From positions 1-23,308 of the IMG/VR virus record IMGVR_UViG_3300020377_000033: a stretch of 23,308 nt of DNA. The stretch is one strand, 5' to 3'. Below are positions 13,996-20,338 of the stretch, in pieces; positions within the stretch are counted from its first letter, which is position 1, and the number at the start of each line of letters is the position of its first letter. The DNA comes from a virus. Made by a program: the position numbers and the translations under genes. The notes below the pieces were generated by a model. The model was not told the DNA's origin. It did no database searches and saw only the letters and a list, made by a program, of their open reading frames with translations.

Positions 13996-14916
13996 GTGAA
14001 TCGTTTACCTATCATTTTTTTGTGTTTGCTTTGGCCCACTCTGTCTCTGGCGGAAGAAACAACGACGAATATAAACACGACATCGTCATCCACCAGCACA
14101 AGTACCAATGCCAATAACAACAATAACGTCAATACGACGACTTATACGGGCACGTCTACGAACGCTAACGTCAACACAAACACAAATGTTAACACGTCAG
14201 TCATTGACTCGACTTCAAGCGCAATTAATAACAACACCAACCTCAATCAAAATATTAACAGCACCAATTACAATGGGTTGATCCGGAACATAAACAACAC
14301 CAACTCAACTAATAACAATACCAATTTCAACACAAACACAAATAACAGCACTAACACCAACAACAACACATCGGTCAGCACTGCCACGAACATTAACCAG
14401 AATACCAGCACAAGCAATAGTGTTAGCTTGTCGACCTCCGACACAACCATTAATCAGACGAGTGACTCTAGGTCAGAGGTGAACTCAAACAATAACAACG
14501 TAAACACTAATAACAGTAATTCAACTAGCAACTCGACCAGTGACTCGACTCAACGAATCACGCAGGACATAAACTCGCCGCCGCCAAGCGCGATAGCACC
14601 CTCGATTGGCAGTAGCTACAGCCAAGACCTTTGTACGACGGGCATATCAGGTGCAGTGCAGACCCAGATACTAGGGTTTTCAACTGGTAAGTCTGTGCGA
14701 GATAAAAACTGCGAAAGAATTAAGCTGAGCAAGACCCTGTACGACATGGGTATGCGTGTGGCCGCAGTCAGTCTCATGTGCCAAGACTACAGGGTGTGGT
14801 CTTCTATGATGGATGCCGGTACGCCGTGCCCCATAGAGGGCCAGATAGGCGATGAGGCTAAGGTTTTGTGGGAAACCTATCCAGAGCGGGTGCCAACGCC
14901 AGAAAGGCGGATGTGA
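13996..14916 (+). CDS. exported Asn/Thr/Ser-rich disordered protein with Cys domain
   Basis: 306 aa from GTG at 13996, with AAGGTG at 13985-13990 as ribosome site. The N-terminus (MNRLPIIFLCLLWPTLSLAE) is a clear Sec signal peptide, cleavage likely after LSLA; no lipobox is present. Residues about 22-185 are almost only Asn, Thr and Ser with some Val, Ile and Asp, and should be disordered or stacked beta. From about residue 200 a folded domain follows with C213, C239, C262 and C278 (DKNCERIKLSKTLYDMGMRV, MCQDYRVW, AGTPCPIEGQIGDEA). I recall this C-terminal pattern from uncultured marine phages, without function. Four Cys in an exported domain fit two periplasmic disulfides. Confidence 0.75.
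   Translation: MNRLPIIFLCLLWPTLSLAEETTTNINTTSSSTSTSTNANNNNNVNTTTYTGTSTNANVNTNTNVNTSVIDSTSSAINNNTNLNQNINSTNYNGLIRNINNTNSTNNNTNFNTNTNNSTNTNNNTSVSTATNINQNTSTSNSVSLSTSDTTINQTSDSRSEVNSNNNNVNTNNSNSTSNSTSDSTQRITQDINSPPPSAIAPSIGSSYSQDLCTTGISGAVQTQILGFSTGKSVRDKNCERIKLSKTLYDMGMRVAAVSLMCQDYRVWSSMMDAGTPCPIEGQIGDEAKVLWETYPERVPTPERRM
14059..14550 (+). repeat. A/C-rich low-complexity tract coding Asn/Thr/Ser
   Basis: AAC, AAT, ACA, ACG, AGC and TCA-type codons dominate, so the coding strand is strongly A- and C-rich with few G, unlike the flanks. No fixed repeat unit is seen; runs such as AATAACAACAAT are short and irregular. Confidence 0.85.
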
Positions 14917-14917
14917 C

Positions 14918-16783
14918 GTGAAGCGCCTCGCGAGTGCCTTGCTTCTATTTTACGCGGTTGTTGGGCACGGTCAGACACTAACGTCTGAAAACCTTCTTAG
15001 CCTAACGGAAGCGTCAAATAACGTGGCCTTCAACGCTACAGCGGGCACATACAGATATAGCTTTCAAACGGGTAATGTGACTACGGTTGGTGTGTTGCCT
15101 ATATATGACCCACTGCAGATCCTGACTCTGAACTGGTCGTTTGAGGCGTTATACAATTGCAACAACTCGATTGGTGGCTTCTGCGCCGATCCAAATGGCA
15201 CTGAGGATGAGATACAGGCATTTTTAGCTGTAGGCAATGAAGCCGGTGACACTGATGCTAGAGAAGTATTCAACCGGCGAGATTTCAATCAAGAATGGCA
15301 GACCTTTAGCGGTGCGGAGGTGTATGACTTTGGTAGCGCCTACGAGGCGGTGAGCTTACGAATTGACGGCATAGATCGAGGGTTTTGGGCTGGAAACTAC
15401 GGTCCAGCCGTACGAAATCCATCTGTGGTTGCTATATACACCCCGATAAACACAAATCCCGTTATTTTGCCTGATTGCTCAAACCCGCTGAATGACCCGT
15501 CTTGCGCGGGTTATGCAGACGCTCTTGCCGCACAGCAAGTGGTAGTTGTTGAAGAGCCAAAGCCTCCGACTTTCGCTGAGCAAGCAACGAATGTGGTTTT
15601 TGGCGATTCTCCTGACGATTTTCTGTACCTCGATCAGCCCGACAGAACGGGCAAGCCTAGAGCATTGAAGCAGGCAGAGCCCCCGCAGGCGTACCAAGAT
15701 ACATCGCAAGAGACGATTATGTTTGGCGACCCTCGTGCGGCCATGCCGCCCTTGGATGGTGAGCCACCTCCTGAAGCTAGACCTCGAATTAACGATGCGC
15801 CACCTGTGGTTGAGGAGCCAGCGGAAATCGTTGAGCCTTTGCCTAGCGTTGAAAAGGAAAGGAAGGTTGAGCCAGTAAGAGAAGAGAAAAGGCTGAGACA
15901 GGCAGAGCCAGAGGAAATCATTGCAGAGGTTGCAAGGGTTACAAGGCGTCCAAGCCCGGAAGTTATGCAAGCGAGGCAAGAGGTGCCGATAGAGCGCCCT
16001 GTTAAGGAAAGGCAGGCTGTTCCTATGGAGGTGGCGGCGACAACACGCTCAGAACCTGTTGCGGAGTCTGTTCGCACGATTGCAAGGCCCGCCGTTGATG
16101 TGGTTGGAATAGCTCTGTCTCTTGCCAAGGAGCAATCAGTACAATCAACACAATCAAACAAGTCAGGAAGTTCGTCGCAAAAATCAGAGCCAATGCAACA
16201 GATAGCGCAGGTCATTGGTCAGTCAGGCGCTGATAGTTACTGGCAGATGGCGACCGAACAAACCAACATCAGCCAGACGTTAATACAGCTTTCGCAACAA
16301 CAACAGTCAGACAGTATGACCTCCGTTGATGTGGCCCCACCAGCGCAAGCGCAATTTGAAGAAGACTTCAATGATGCATTGGCTACAGGTCAAAGTGTCG
16401 GTCAGTTTCTAAGCTCACAGCCGCCAGACTTTAGCCGCTTTGAAATTGATGAGCCTACGATCCAAGAGCAGAGAATGGTTCAAAAGGCCACCGTGGCTAT
16501 TAAAACTATGAGCCAAGCGCAGGTAGAGCAAAGTATTGATAGTCAGCTGGACACTTTGGCTGATACAGGTGGCTTTACAGATCAATCTGTTGCCGTGTTC
16601 TTGATATCCAATAATTCTGACTTCAGTCAATATCAGGACGTAAACCTGTCTGACCGCGACGAATTTTATAAAAACACTCAGGTGTATCCAAACAACGCCC
16701 CACGAGTAGATCCTTTTGGTGTGCTTAGGCTTGGTGGTTCAGACACATATAAAGACTTGGTGGATATTCAATGGCAGAGATAG
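14918..16783 (+). CDS. exported Pro/Glu-rich multidomain protein of unknown function
   Basis: 621 aa from GTG at 14918, one base after the previous stop. The frame is open upstream to an ATG at 14852, but starting at 14918 puts a signal peptide (KRLASALLLFYAVVGHGQ) at the N-terminus. Residues 20-175 form a beta-rich domain with C81 and C89, and C187 and C196 follow (PDCSNPLNDPSCAGY). Residues about 200-395 are rich in Pro, Glu, Arg and Val (VEEPAEIVEPLPSVEKERK) like periplasm-spanning linkers. The end is helical with two similar units, ALATGQSVGQFLSSQPPDFS and a later TDQSVAVFLISNNSDFSQY. No enzymatic motif is seen. It overlaps the coiled-coil membrane gene by 13 bases. Confidence 0.72.
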   Translation: MKRLASALLLFYAVVGHGQTLTSENLLSLTEASNNVAFNATAGTYRYSFQTGNVTTVGVLPIYDPLQILTLNWSFEALYNCNNSIGGFCADPNGTEDEIQAFLAVGNEAGDTDAREVFNRRDFNQEWQTFSGAEVYDFGSAYEAVSLRIDGIDRGFWAGNYGPAVRNPSVVAIYTPINTNPVILPDCSNPLNDPSCAGYADALAAQQVVVVEEPKPPTFAEQATNVVFGDSPDDFLYLDQPDRTGKPRALKQAEPPQAYQDTSQETIMFGDPRAAMPPLDGEPPPEARPRINDAPPVVEEPAEIVEPLPSVEKERKVEPVREEKRLRQAEPEEIIAEVARVTRRPSPEVMQARQEVPIERPVKERQAVPMEVAATTRSEPVAESVRTIARPAVDVVGIALSLAKEQSVQSTQSNKSGSSSQKSEPMQQIAQVIGQSGADSYWQMATEQTNISQTLIQLSQQQQSDSMTSVDVAPPAQAQFEEDFNDALATGQSVGQFLSSQPPDFSRFEIDEPTIQEQRMVQKATVAIKTMSQAQVEQSIDSQLDTLADTGGFTDQSVAVFLISNNSDFSQYQDVNLSDRDEFYKNTQVYPNNAPRVDPFGVLRLGGSDTYKDLVDIQWQR

Positions 16784-17241
16784 AGTTTGCAGGGCTGAAG
16801 GTTTCGGGCGGTAAATTACTGCTTGTAATACCGCTCCTAGGAAGCATTTTAGCCGCTATGTGGGGTGGTTTTGAACTGTATCAACGCCTATTGACTGCCG
16901 AGCAGGCTGTGACGGAATACGTCTCACCCGACTTTAGTTCTTACGATGAAGCTCTAGCCGTCATTGACACAAAGATGGGCAATGTTGAGTCACTGACCAC
17001 TGCTCTTGAGAGAGAGCTAGACCGGCTACAAGCTGATATAGACGTTGTTGAGTCAATCGCAAGGAGCACAGATGACACCGTTGCCGAAGCCACCAGAGAG
17101 CTTCGGGACGATGTTTACGCCCTTGAAGAGCGAGTCAATGACAGTCTAAGAGACATAAATAACGAATTAAGAAGTATGCGAGATGATCTAGAAGAGCGCA
17201 TAGAAAGGATTCTAGATAACCCCCTGAATACAGAGGAGTGA
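16771..17241 (+). CDS. membrane-anchored coiled-coil protein
   Basis: 156 aa. After MAEIEFAGLKVSGGK comes one transmembrane segment (about residues 15-35, LLLVIPLLGSILAAMWGGF), then ELYQRLLTAEQAVTEYVSPD and a long charged heptad-like helix to the end (ELDRLQADIDVVESIA, ALEERVNDSLRDINNELRS). I recall close relatives in marine phages, uncharacterised. The topology, a short N-terminus, one span and a long coiled coil, is that of inner-membrane spanin subunits (Rz), but the family itself is not a known spanin and no overlapping Rz1-like lipoprotein is present. A role at the envelope, perhaps with the exported proteins upstream, is inferred. Confidence 0.72.
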   Translation: MAEIEFAGLKVSGGKLLLVIPLLGSILAAMWGGFELYQRLLTAEQAVTEYVSPDFSSYDEALAVIDTKMGNVESLTTALERELDRLQADIDVVESIARSTDDTVAEATRELRDDVYALEERVNDSLRDINNELRSMRDDLEERIERILDNPLNTEE

Positions 17242-17248
17242 GGGTAGC

Positions 17249-17479
17249 ATGGACCAAGGCATGATTAACACAATCATCACCCTCGGTGCAGGTGTTTTCG
17301 GGTGGCTTATGAAGACTTTATGGGACTCCGTCAGGAGGCTGGAAGCGAATGTCAGCGGGATAGAGATTCGTGTTGCCGGTGACTATGTCAGGCGAGACGA
17401 GTTTCGGCAGGACATACAGCGCATCTTTGAAAAGCTCGACACAATTGAAGCCAAGATAGATTCTAAGGCTGATAAGTAA
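17249..17479 (+). CDS. small membrane protein with C-terminal helix
   Basis: 76 aa. One transmembrane segment spans about residues 5-24 (MINTIITLGAGVFGWLMKTL), followed by WDSVRRLEANVSGIEIR, DYVRRDEFRQDIQRIFEKLD and a Lys-rich end (AKIDSKADK). Phages carry many small proteins of this plan, annotated variously as holin-like or unknown. It follows another membrane coiled-coil gene by seven bases and overlaps the next start by one. Holin accessory or membrane anchor are possible; neither is shown. Confidence 0.68.
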   Translation: MDQGMINTIITLGAGVFGWLMKTLWDSVRRLEANVSGIEIRVAGDYVRRDEFRQDIQRIFEKLDTIEAKIDSKADK

Positions 17480-18261
17480 TGTTTGGTTCTAGTAGTTTTT
17501 CGGCGGCGCCTTTTTCGGACCTTGGTAGCTCCGATCTTGTTGCAAATGGCGTTGCCGCAACAGGCGCGGCTGGGTCTGTTTCCGTTACCGGTCTGGCAAA
17601 TGTCTCTGTAACAGGGGTTTCTGCTACAGGAAACGTGGGTGGCATTCAAATTGACGGCGACAGTACGGCAAATGCCGGTGGCATAGCGGCCACAGCGTCC
17701 GTCGGCTCCGTTATTGTTCAGATTCCCGCAACAGTCAATGTAACCGGCGTATCGGCAAGTATGCCGATGACATCATCTGACGGCGGCGGTTCGCTACTAG
17801 GCGGTTTGGCGCTAGTCGAAGAGCCGATGGTGGCTCTGGCCATTGCAGACCTGCAAATCATAGTCAGAGAAGGCATTGGGGTTAGCGTTACCGGCGTCGA
17901 GGCAACGGGAAGTGTTGGCTCTGCAACCGTTAATGCTGATGCAAATGCCAGCGTAACGGGAGTTTCCGCTACCGGAGGCGTGGGTAGCGTTACTGTTGTT
18001 GCGGCTGGTCAGATTGAAGTTACAGGTGTGGCCGGCACGGGCGCTGTCGGATCTGTAACAATTACAGAGGGAAGCGGCTCTGCGGTGGCGATTACGTCAC
18101 CGTCACTTCAAGGTAGCGTTGGTGTTGCATCTGCGACTGGCGCCATTGGCGTTTTGGTGACAGGAGTTGCGGGAACAGGCCAAACGTCCGGCGCGTCAGT
18201 TGTTGCGTGGAACGAAATTAAACCGAATCAAGACCCGAATTGGACAGAGATAGCGGCATAA
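17479..18261 (+). CDS. VTG-repeat tail fibre-like protein
   Basis: 260 aa. It is built of units of the form VTGVxATGxVGSVTV (for example SVTGVSATGGVGSVTV and EVTGVAGTGAVGSVTI) and ends VVAWNEIKPNQDPNWTEIAA, a C-terminal tag I recall from many marine phage repeat proteins. Around residues 100-132 the repeats are interrupted by SSDGGGSLLGGLALVEEPMV and ALAIADLQIIVREG. Extended beta-solenoid or fibre structure is likely. It lacks a signal peptide and precedes another repeat fibre by three bases, so a virion appendage is the best guess. Confidence 0.7.
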   Translation: MFGSSSFSAAPFSDLGSSDLVANGVAATGAAGSVSVTGLANVSVTGVSATGNVGGIQIDGDSTANAGGIAATASVGSVIVQIPATVNVTGVSASMPMTSSDGGGSLLGGLALVEEPMVALAIADLQIIVREGIGVSVTGVEATGSVGSATVNADANASVTGVSATGGVGSVTVVAAGQIEVTGVAGTGAVGSVTITEGSGSAVAITSPSLQGSVGVASATGAIGVLVTGVAGTGQTSGASVVAWNEIKPNQDPNWTEIAA

Positions 18262-18264
18262 GAT

Positions 18265-19236
18265 ATGACTAGCACATATACAACCAACCTAGGCATAGAG
18301 AAGATCGCAACAGGCGATCAGTCTGGCACATGGGGCGATACAACCAACACGAACTTCGACATTCTGGATCAGGCTGTCAACGGAATATTGGCGCTGACCC
18401 TGTCCTCCGCCGGTAGCTCCGGCTCGCCAACAGATATTCCTGTTACGAACGGCGCTGTATCGAACGGCAGAAATAAGTTTATTGAATTTACTGATGGCGG
18501 CGACCTTGGCGGCACAGCGTATGTCAGGCTGACGCCAAATGACGCGGAAAAGATTGTATTTGTTCGTAATAGTTTGTCGTCAAATCGGTCTGTCATTCTG
18601 TTCCAAGGCACATATAACGCCTCAAATGATTTTGAGCTAGCCAACGGCAAAGATGCGGTGCTGAAGTTTAGCGGCTCTGGTTCAGGCGCTACGGTCACGC
18701 AGGTTTTTGTTGACTTGTTAGCAACAACGGTGAGCGCCAACCTGACAGGTAACGTGACCGGAAATGTTACGGGCGCAGTAACGGGAAACGTCACCGGCAA
18801 TTTGACGGGAAACGTGACGGGCGACTTGACGGGAAACGTAACGGGAAACGTGACAGGGAACGTGACCTCGACGGGGTCGTCCTCATTTTCTTCGATTGAT
18901 GTCAATGGCGGCGCCGTAGATGGCACTCCGATTGGGGCTAGCTCGGCAAGCACGGGCGCGTTTACAACGCTCAGCACTACAGGCACGGCGACACTACCTA
19001 CTGTGGACATCAACGCTGGAAGCATTGACGGCACCAACATAGGCGCGTCGACCCCCGGTGCAGGCACCTTTAACGCTTTGGCTACCACTGGCGACAATAT
19101 TAGGATCGACACCAGTCAGACGCCAGCCAATTCGTCAGCGTCAGGCACCAAGGGCGAGATAGCCTATGACACAGACTACATATATGTGTGTGTTGCAACG
19201 AATACATGGAAAAGGGTTGCACTGTCTACATTCTAA
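18265..19236 (+). CDS. tail fibre 4 with LTGN/VTGN repeats
   Basis: 323 aa. The N-terminus (TSTYTTNLGIEKIATGDQSG, TWGDTTNTNFDILDQAVNG) is the standard start of many phage fibre proteins and probably docks on the tail. Residues 160-199 are ten tetrapeptides (LTGN, VTGN and close variants). Then come SSIDVNGGAVDGTPIGASS, a similar second unit (VDINAGSIDGTNIGAST), and a C-terminus (GTKGEIAYDTDYIYVCVA, then TWKRVALSTF) typical of fibre ends. It is the last gene before the holin. It has no adhesin gene directly behind it, unlike fibres 1 to 3. Confidence 0.82.
   Translation: MTSTYTTNLGIEKIATGDQSGTWGDTTNTNFDILDQAVNGILALTLSSAGSSGSPTDIPVTNGAVSNGRNKFIEFTDGGDLGGTAYVRLTPNDAEKIVFVRNSLSSNRSVILFQGTYNASNDFELANGKDAVLKFSGSGSGATVTQVFVDLLATTVSANLTGNVTGNVTGAVTGNVTGNLTGNVTGDLTGNVTGNVTGNVTSTGSSSFSSIDVNGGAVDGTPIGASSASTGAFTTLSTTGTATLPTVDINAGSIDGTNIGASTPGAGTFNALATTGDNIRIDTSQTPANSSASGTKGEIAYDTDYIYVCVATNTWKRVALSTF
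18742..18861 (+). repeat. ten 12-bp repeats (L/V-T-G-N)
   Basis: Units of 12 bases encode LTGN, VTGN, VTGA, VTGN, VTGN, LTGN, VTGD, LTGN, VTGN and VTGN. Several share ACGGGAAAC exactly, so slippage could change copy number without breaking frame. Confidence 0.9.
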
Positions 19237-19245
19237 GGAGGCGTC

Positions 19246-19647
19246 ATGTTACAAGCACTGATTGGCCCGGTTACGGGGCTTCTGGATAAGTTCATACCGG
19301 ATGCGGATGAAAAAGCGAAGCTCGCGCACGAGATTGCGACGATGTCGGAGCGACATGCCCAAGAGCTTGCCAAGGGCCAGATTGAGATTAACAAGGCTGA
19401 AGCGGCACACAAGTCAATGTTTGTCGCAGGCTGGAGGCCGTTTGTCGGCTGGACTTGCGGCGTTGCTTTGGCTTGGCACTTTGTGGGTCAGCCTATTGCT
19501 GTTTTTGTTATTACATTTGCTGGTGTGGACGCCCCTCCGTTACCTGTATTTGAGATGGAAAGCCTGTTGACCGTGCTTCTTGGCATGCTGGGACTGGGTG
19601 GCTTAAGGACGTTTGAAAAGACTAAGCAAGTAGCAAGGGAGAAGTAA
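19246..19647 (+). CDS. holin of the 3-TM superfamily (GTA-type)
   Basis: 133 aa with an excellent ribosome site (AAGGAGG just before 19246). A charged amphipathic N-terminus (about residues 1-55, KAKLAHEIATMSERHAQELA) leads into KSMFVAGWRPFVGWTCGVAL, the family signature, and hydrophobic segments at about 58-80, 82-95 and 104-122 (LLTVLLGMLGLGGLRTFEK at the end). This matches the 3TM holins found in gene transfer agents and many marine phages. It would open the inner membrane to let the endolysin at 19988 reach the wall. Confidence 0.88.
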   Translation: MLQALIGPVTGLLDKFIPDADEKAKLAHEIATMSERHAQELAKGQIEINKAEAAHKSMFVAGWRPFVGWTCGVALAWHFVGQPIAVFVITFAGVDAPPLPVFEMESLLTVLLGMLGLGGLRTFEKTKQVAREK

Positions 19648-19650
19648 GCG

Positions 19651-19791
19651 ATGATTGAACCGATAAAGGCCGTTGGGAAGGTTTGTAAGTCTCGTGTCAT
19701 GCACCTTACTGAGTGGCAAGCCGGGGCGATGTTTATTTTTGCAGTCGTGTTAAATATTGTCTTGGTGGCGGTTTTTGCGCTTCAGCAATGA
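19651..19791 (+). CDS. 46-aa single-span membrane protein in the lysis cassette
   Basis: ATG at 19651, three bases after the holin stop, with AAGGGAGAAG as ribosome site; TGA at 19789-19791. A basic N-terminus (MIEPIKAVGKVCKSRV) is followed by one hydrophobic span at about residues 25-44 (GAMFIFAVVLNIVLVAVFAL). Its stop overlaps the next ATG by four bases. Good ribosome site, tight spacing and membrane span support a real gene. It could be an antiholin or second holin; no family is recognised. Confidence 0.65.
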   Translation: MIEPIKAVGKVCKSRVMHLTEWQAGAMFIFAVVLNIVLVAVFALQQ

Positions 19792-19991
19792 TCACCCCTG
19801 AGTTATTAGATCGCTGGCGGATACTTCCGCGAGTGGTTATGTTTGTAATGATTGTTATGACCTATCGGGTTGTCGAGTGGTTTATGGATCTGTCCGATCC
19901 GAACCCCGAGCAAGCGGCCTTGGTCAGCGTGATGACTGGGGCACTAACCGGCGCTTTCGGCCTGTTCTTGGGGCAGGGAAAGAAAGAATGA
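19788..19991 (+). CDS. 67-aa membrane protein, holin-like
   Basis: ATG at 19788 overlaps the preceding stop (ATGA). The frame is open upstream, but the earlier part would lie inside the 46-aa gene, so this start is chosen. The protein (MITPELLDRWRILPRVVMFV start) has two hydrophobic segments at about 13-31 and 42-62, with WFMDLSDPNPEQAALVSVMT between and GAFGLFLGQGKKE at the end. The pattern VEWFM...DP...QAA-VS...GLF recalls small proteins next to endolysins in marine podoviruses. Probable holin or lysis regulator. Confidence 0.7.
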   Translation: MITPELLDRWRILPRVVMFVMIVMTYRVVEWFMDLSDPNPEQAALVSVMTGALTGAFGLFLGQGKKE

Positions 19992-20338
19992 AAGAGTTTA
20001 AGTATTTCAAGCTGTCCGACTTTGACTGTCAGGAGACTGGCGAAAACGAGATGGACCATGATTTCATCATGGAGCTAGATGAATTGCGCGAATCTTGCGG
20101 CTTTCCGTTTATTATTACCTCTGGCTACAGGTCAAATAGCCACAGTCTAGAGGCAAAGAAAAATAAGCCCGGAATGCACGCCTATGGCATTGCCGCAGAC
20201 ATTGCGGTGCGTAGCGGCGTGGAGAGAATGACCATTGTTCAAAGGGCAATAGAGCAGGAATTTAATGGCATAGGAGTGGCTAAGTCATTTGTTCATGTAG
20301 ACAAACGGCAATCTACGCCAGTGATGTGGGTGTACTGA
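19988..20338 (+). CDS. M15 family peptidase, probable endolysin
   Basis: 116 aa; ATG at 19988 overlaps the previous stop, and the upstream in-frame extension lies wholly inside the previous gene. The protein has FKLSDFDCQETGENEM at the start, PFIITSGYRSNSHS (about 40-53), HAYGIAADIAV with H64 and D71, and FVHVDKR with H103. These are the zinc ligands and SGYRS signature of M15A-type DD-carboxypeptidases/endopeptidases, which cleave peptidoglycan cross-links. No signal peptide or wall-binding domain is seen, so release through the holin at 19246 is expected. The length is at the small end but complete for a single catalytic domain. Confidence 0.9.
   Translation: MKEFKYFKLSDFDCQETGENEMDHDFIMELDELRESCGFPFIITSGYRSNSHSLEAKKNKPGMHAYGIAADIAVRSGVERMTIVQRAIEQEFNGIGVAKSFVHVDKRQSTPVMWVY

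Noticed and set aside
14852-14917. Extended N-terminus of the exported PE-rich protein from ATG 14852
   Set aside because: It would overlap the previous gene by 65 bases and bury the signal peptide 22 residues inside; GTG 14918 one base after the previous stop fits better.
15634-16215. Antisense frame of 193 codons opposite the exported PE-rich protein
   Set aside because: The + strand protein has a signal peptide and continues through the region; the antisense product is Ser/Thr/Gly-rich without domains or start signals.
18369-19112. Antisense frame of 247 codons opposite fibre 4
   Set aside because: It is fully inside a clear fibre gene on the + strand, has a Val/Pro/Thr-rich product explained by reading the VTG/LTGN codons backwards, and lacks a ribosome site.
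19877-19987. Longer M15 peptidase starting at 19877
   Set aside because: The added 37 residues overlap the 67-aa membrane protein entirely and do not resemble the family; ATG 19988 in an ATGA junction is preferred.
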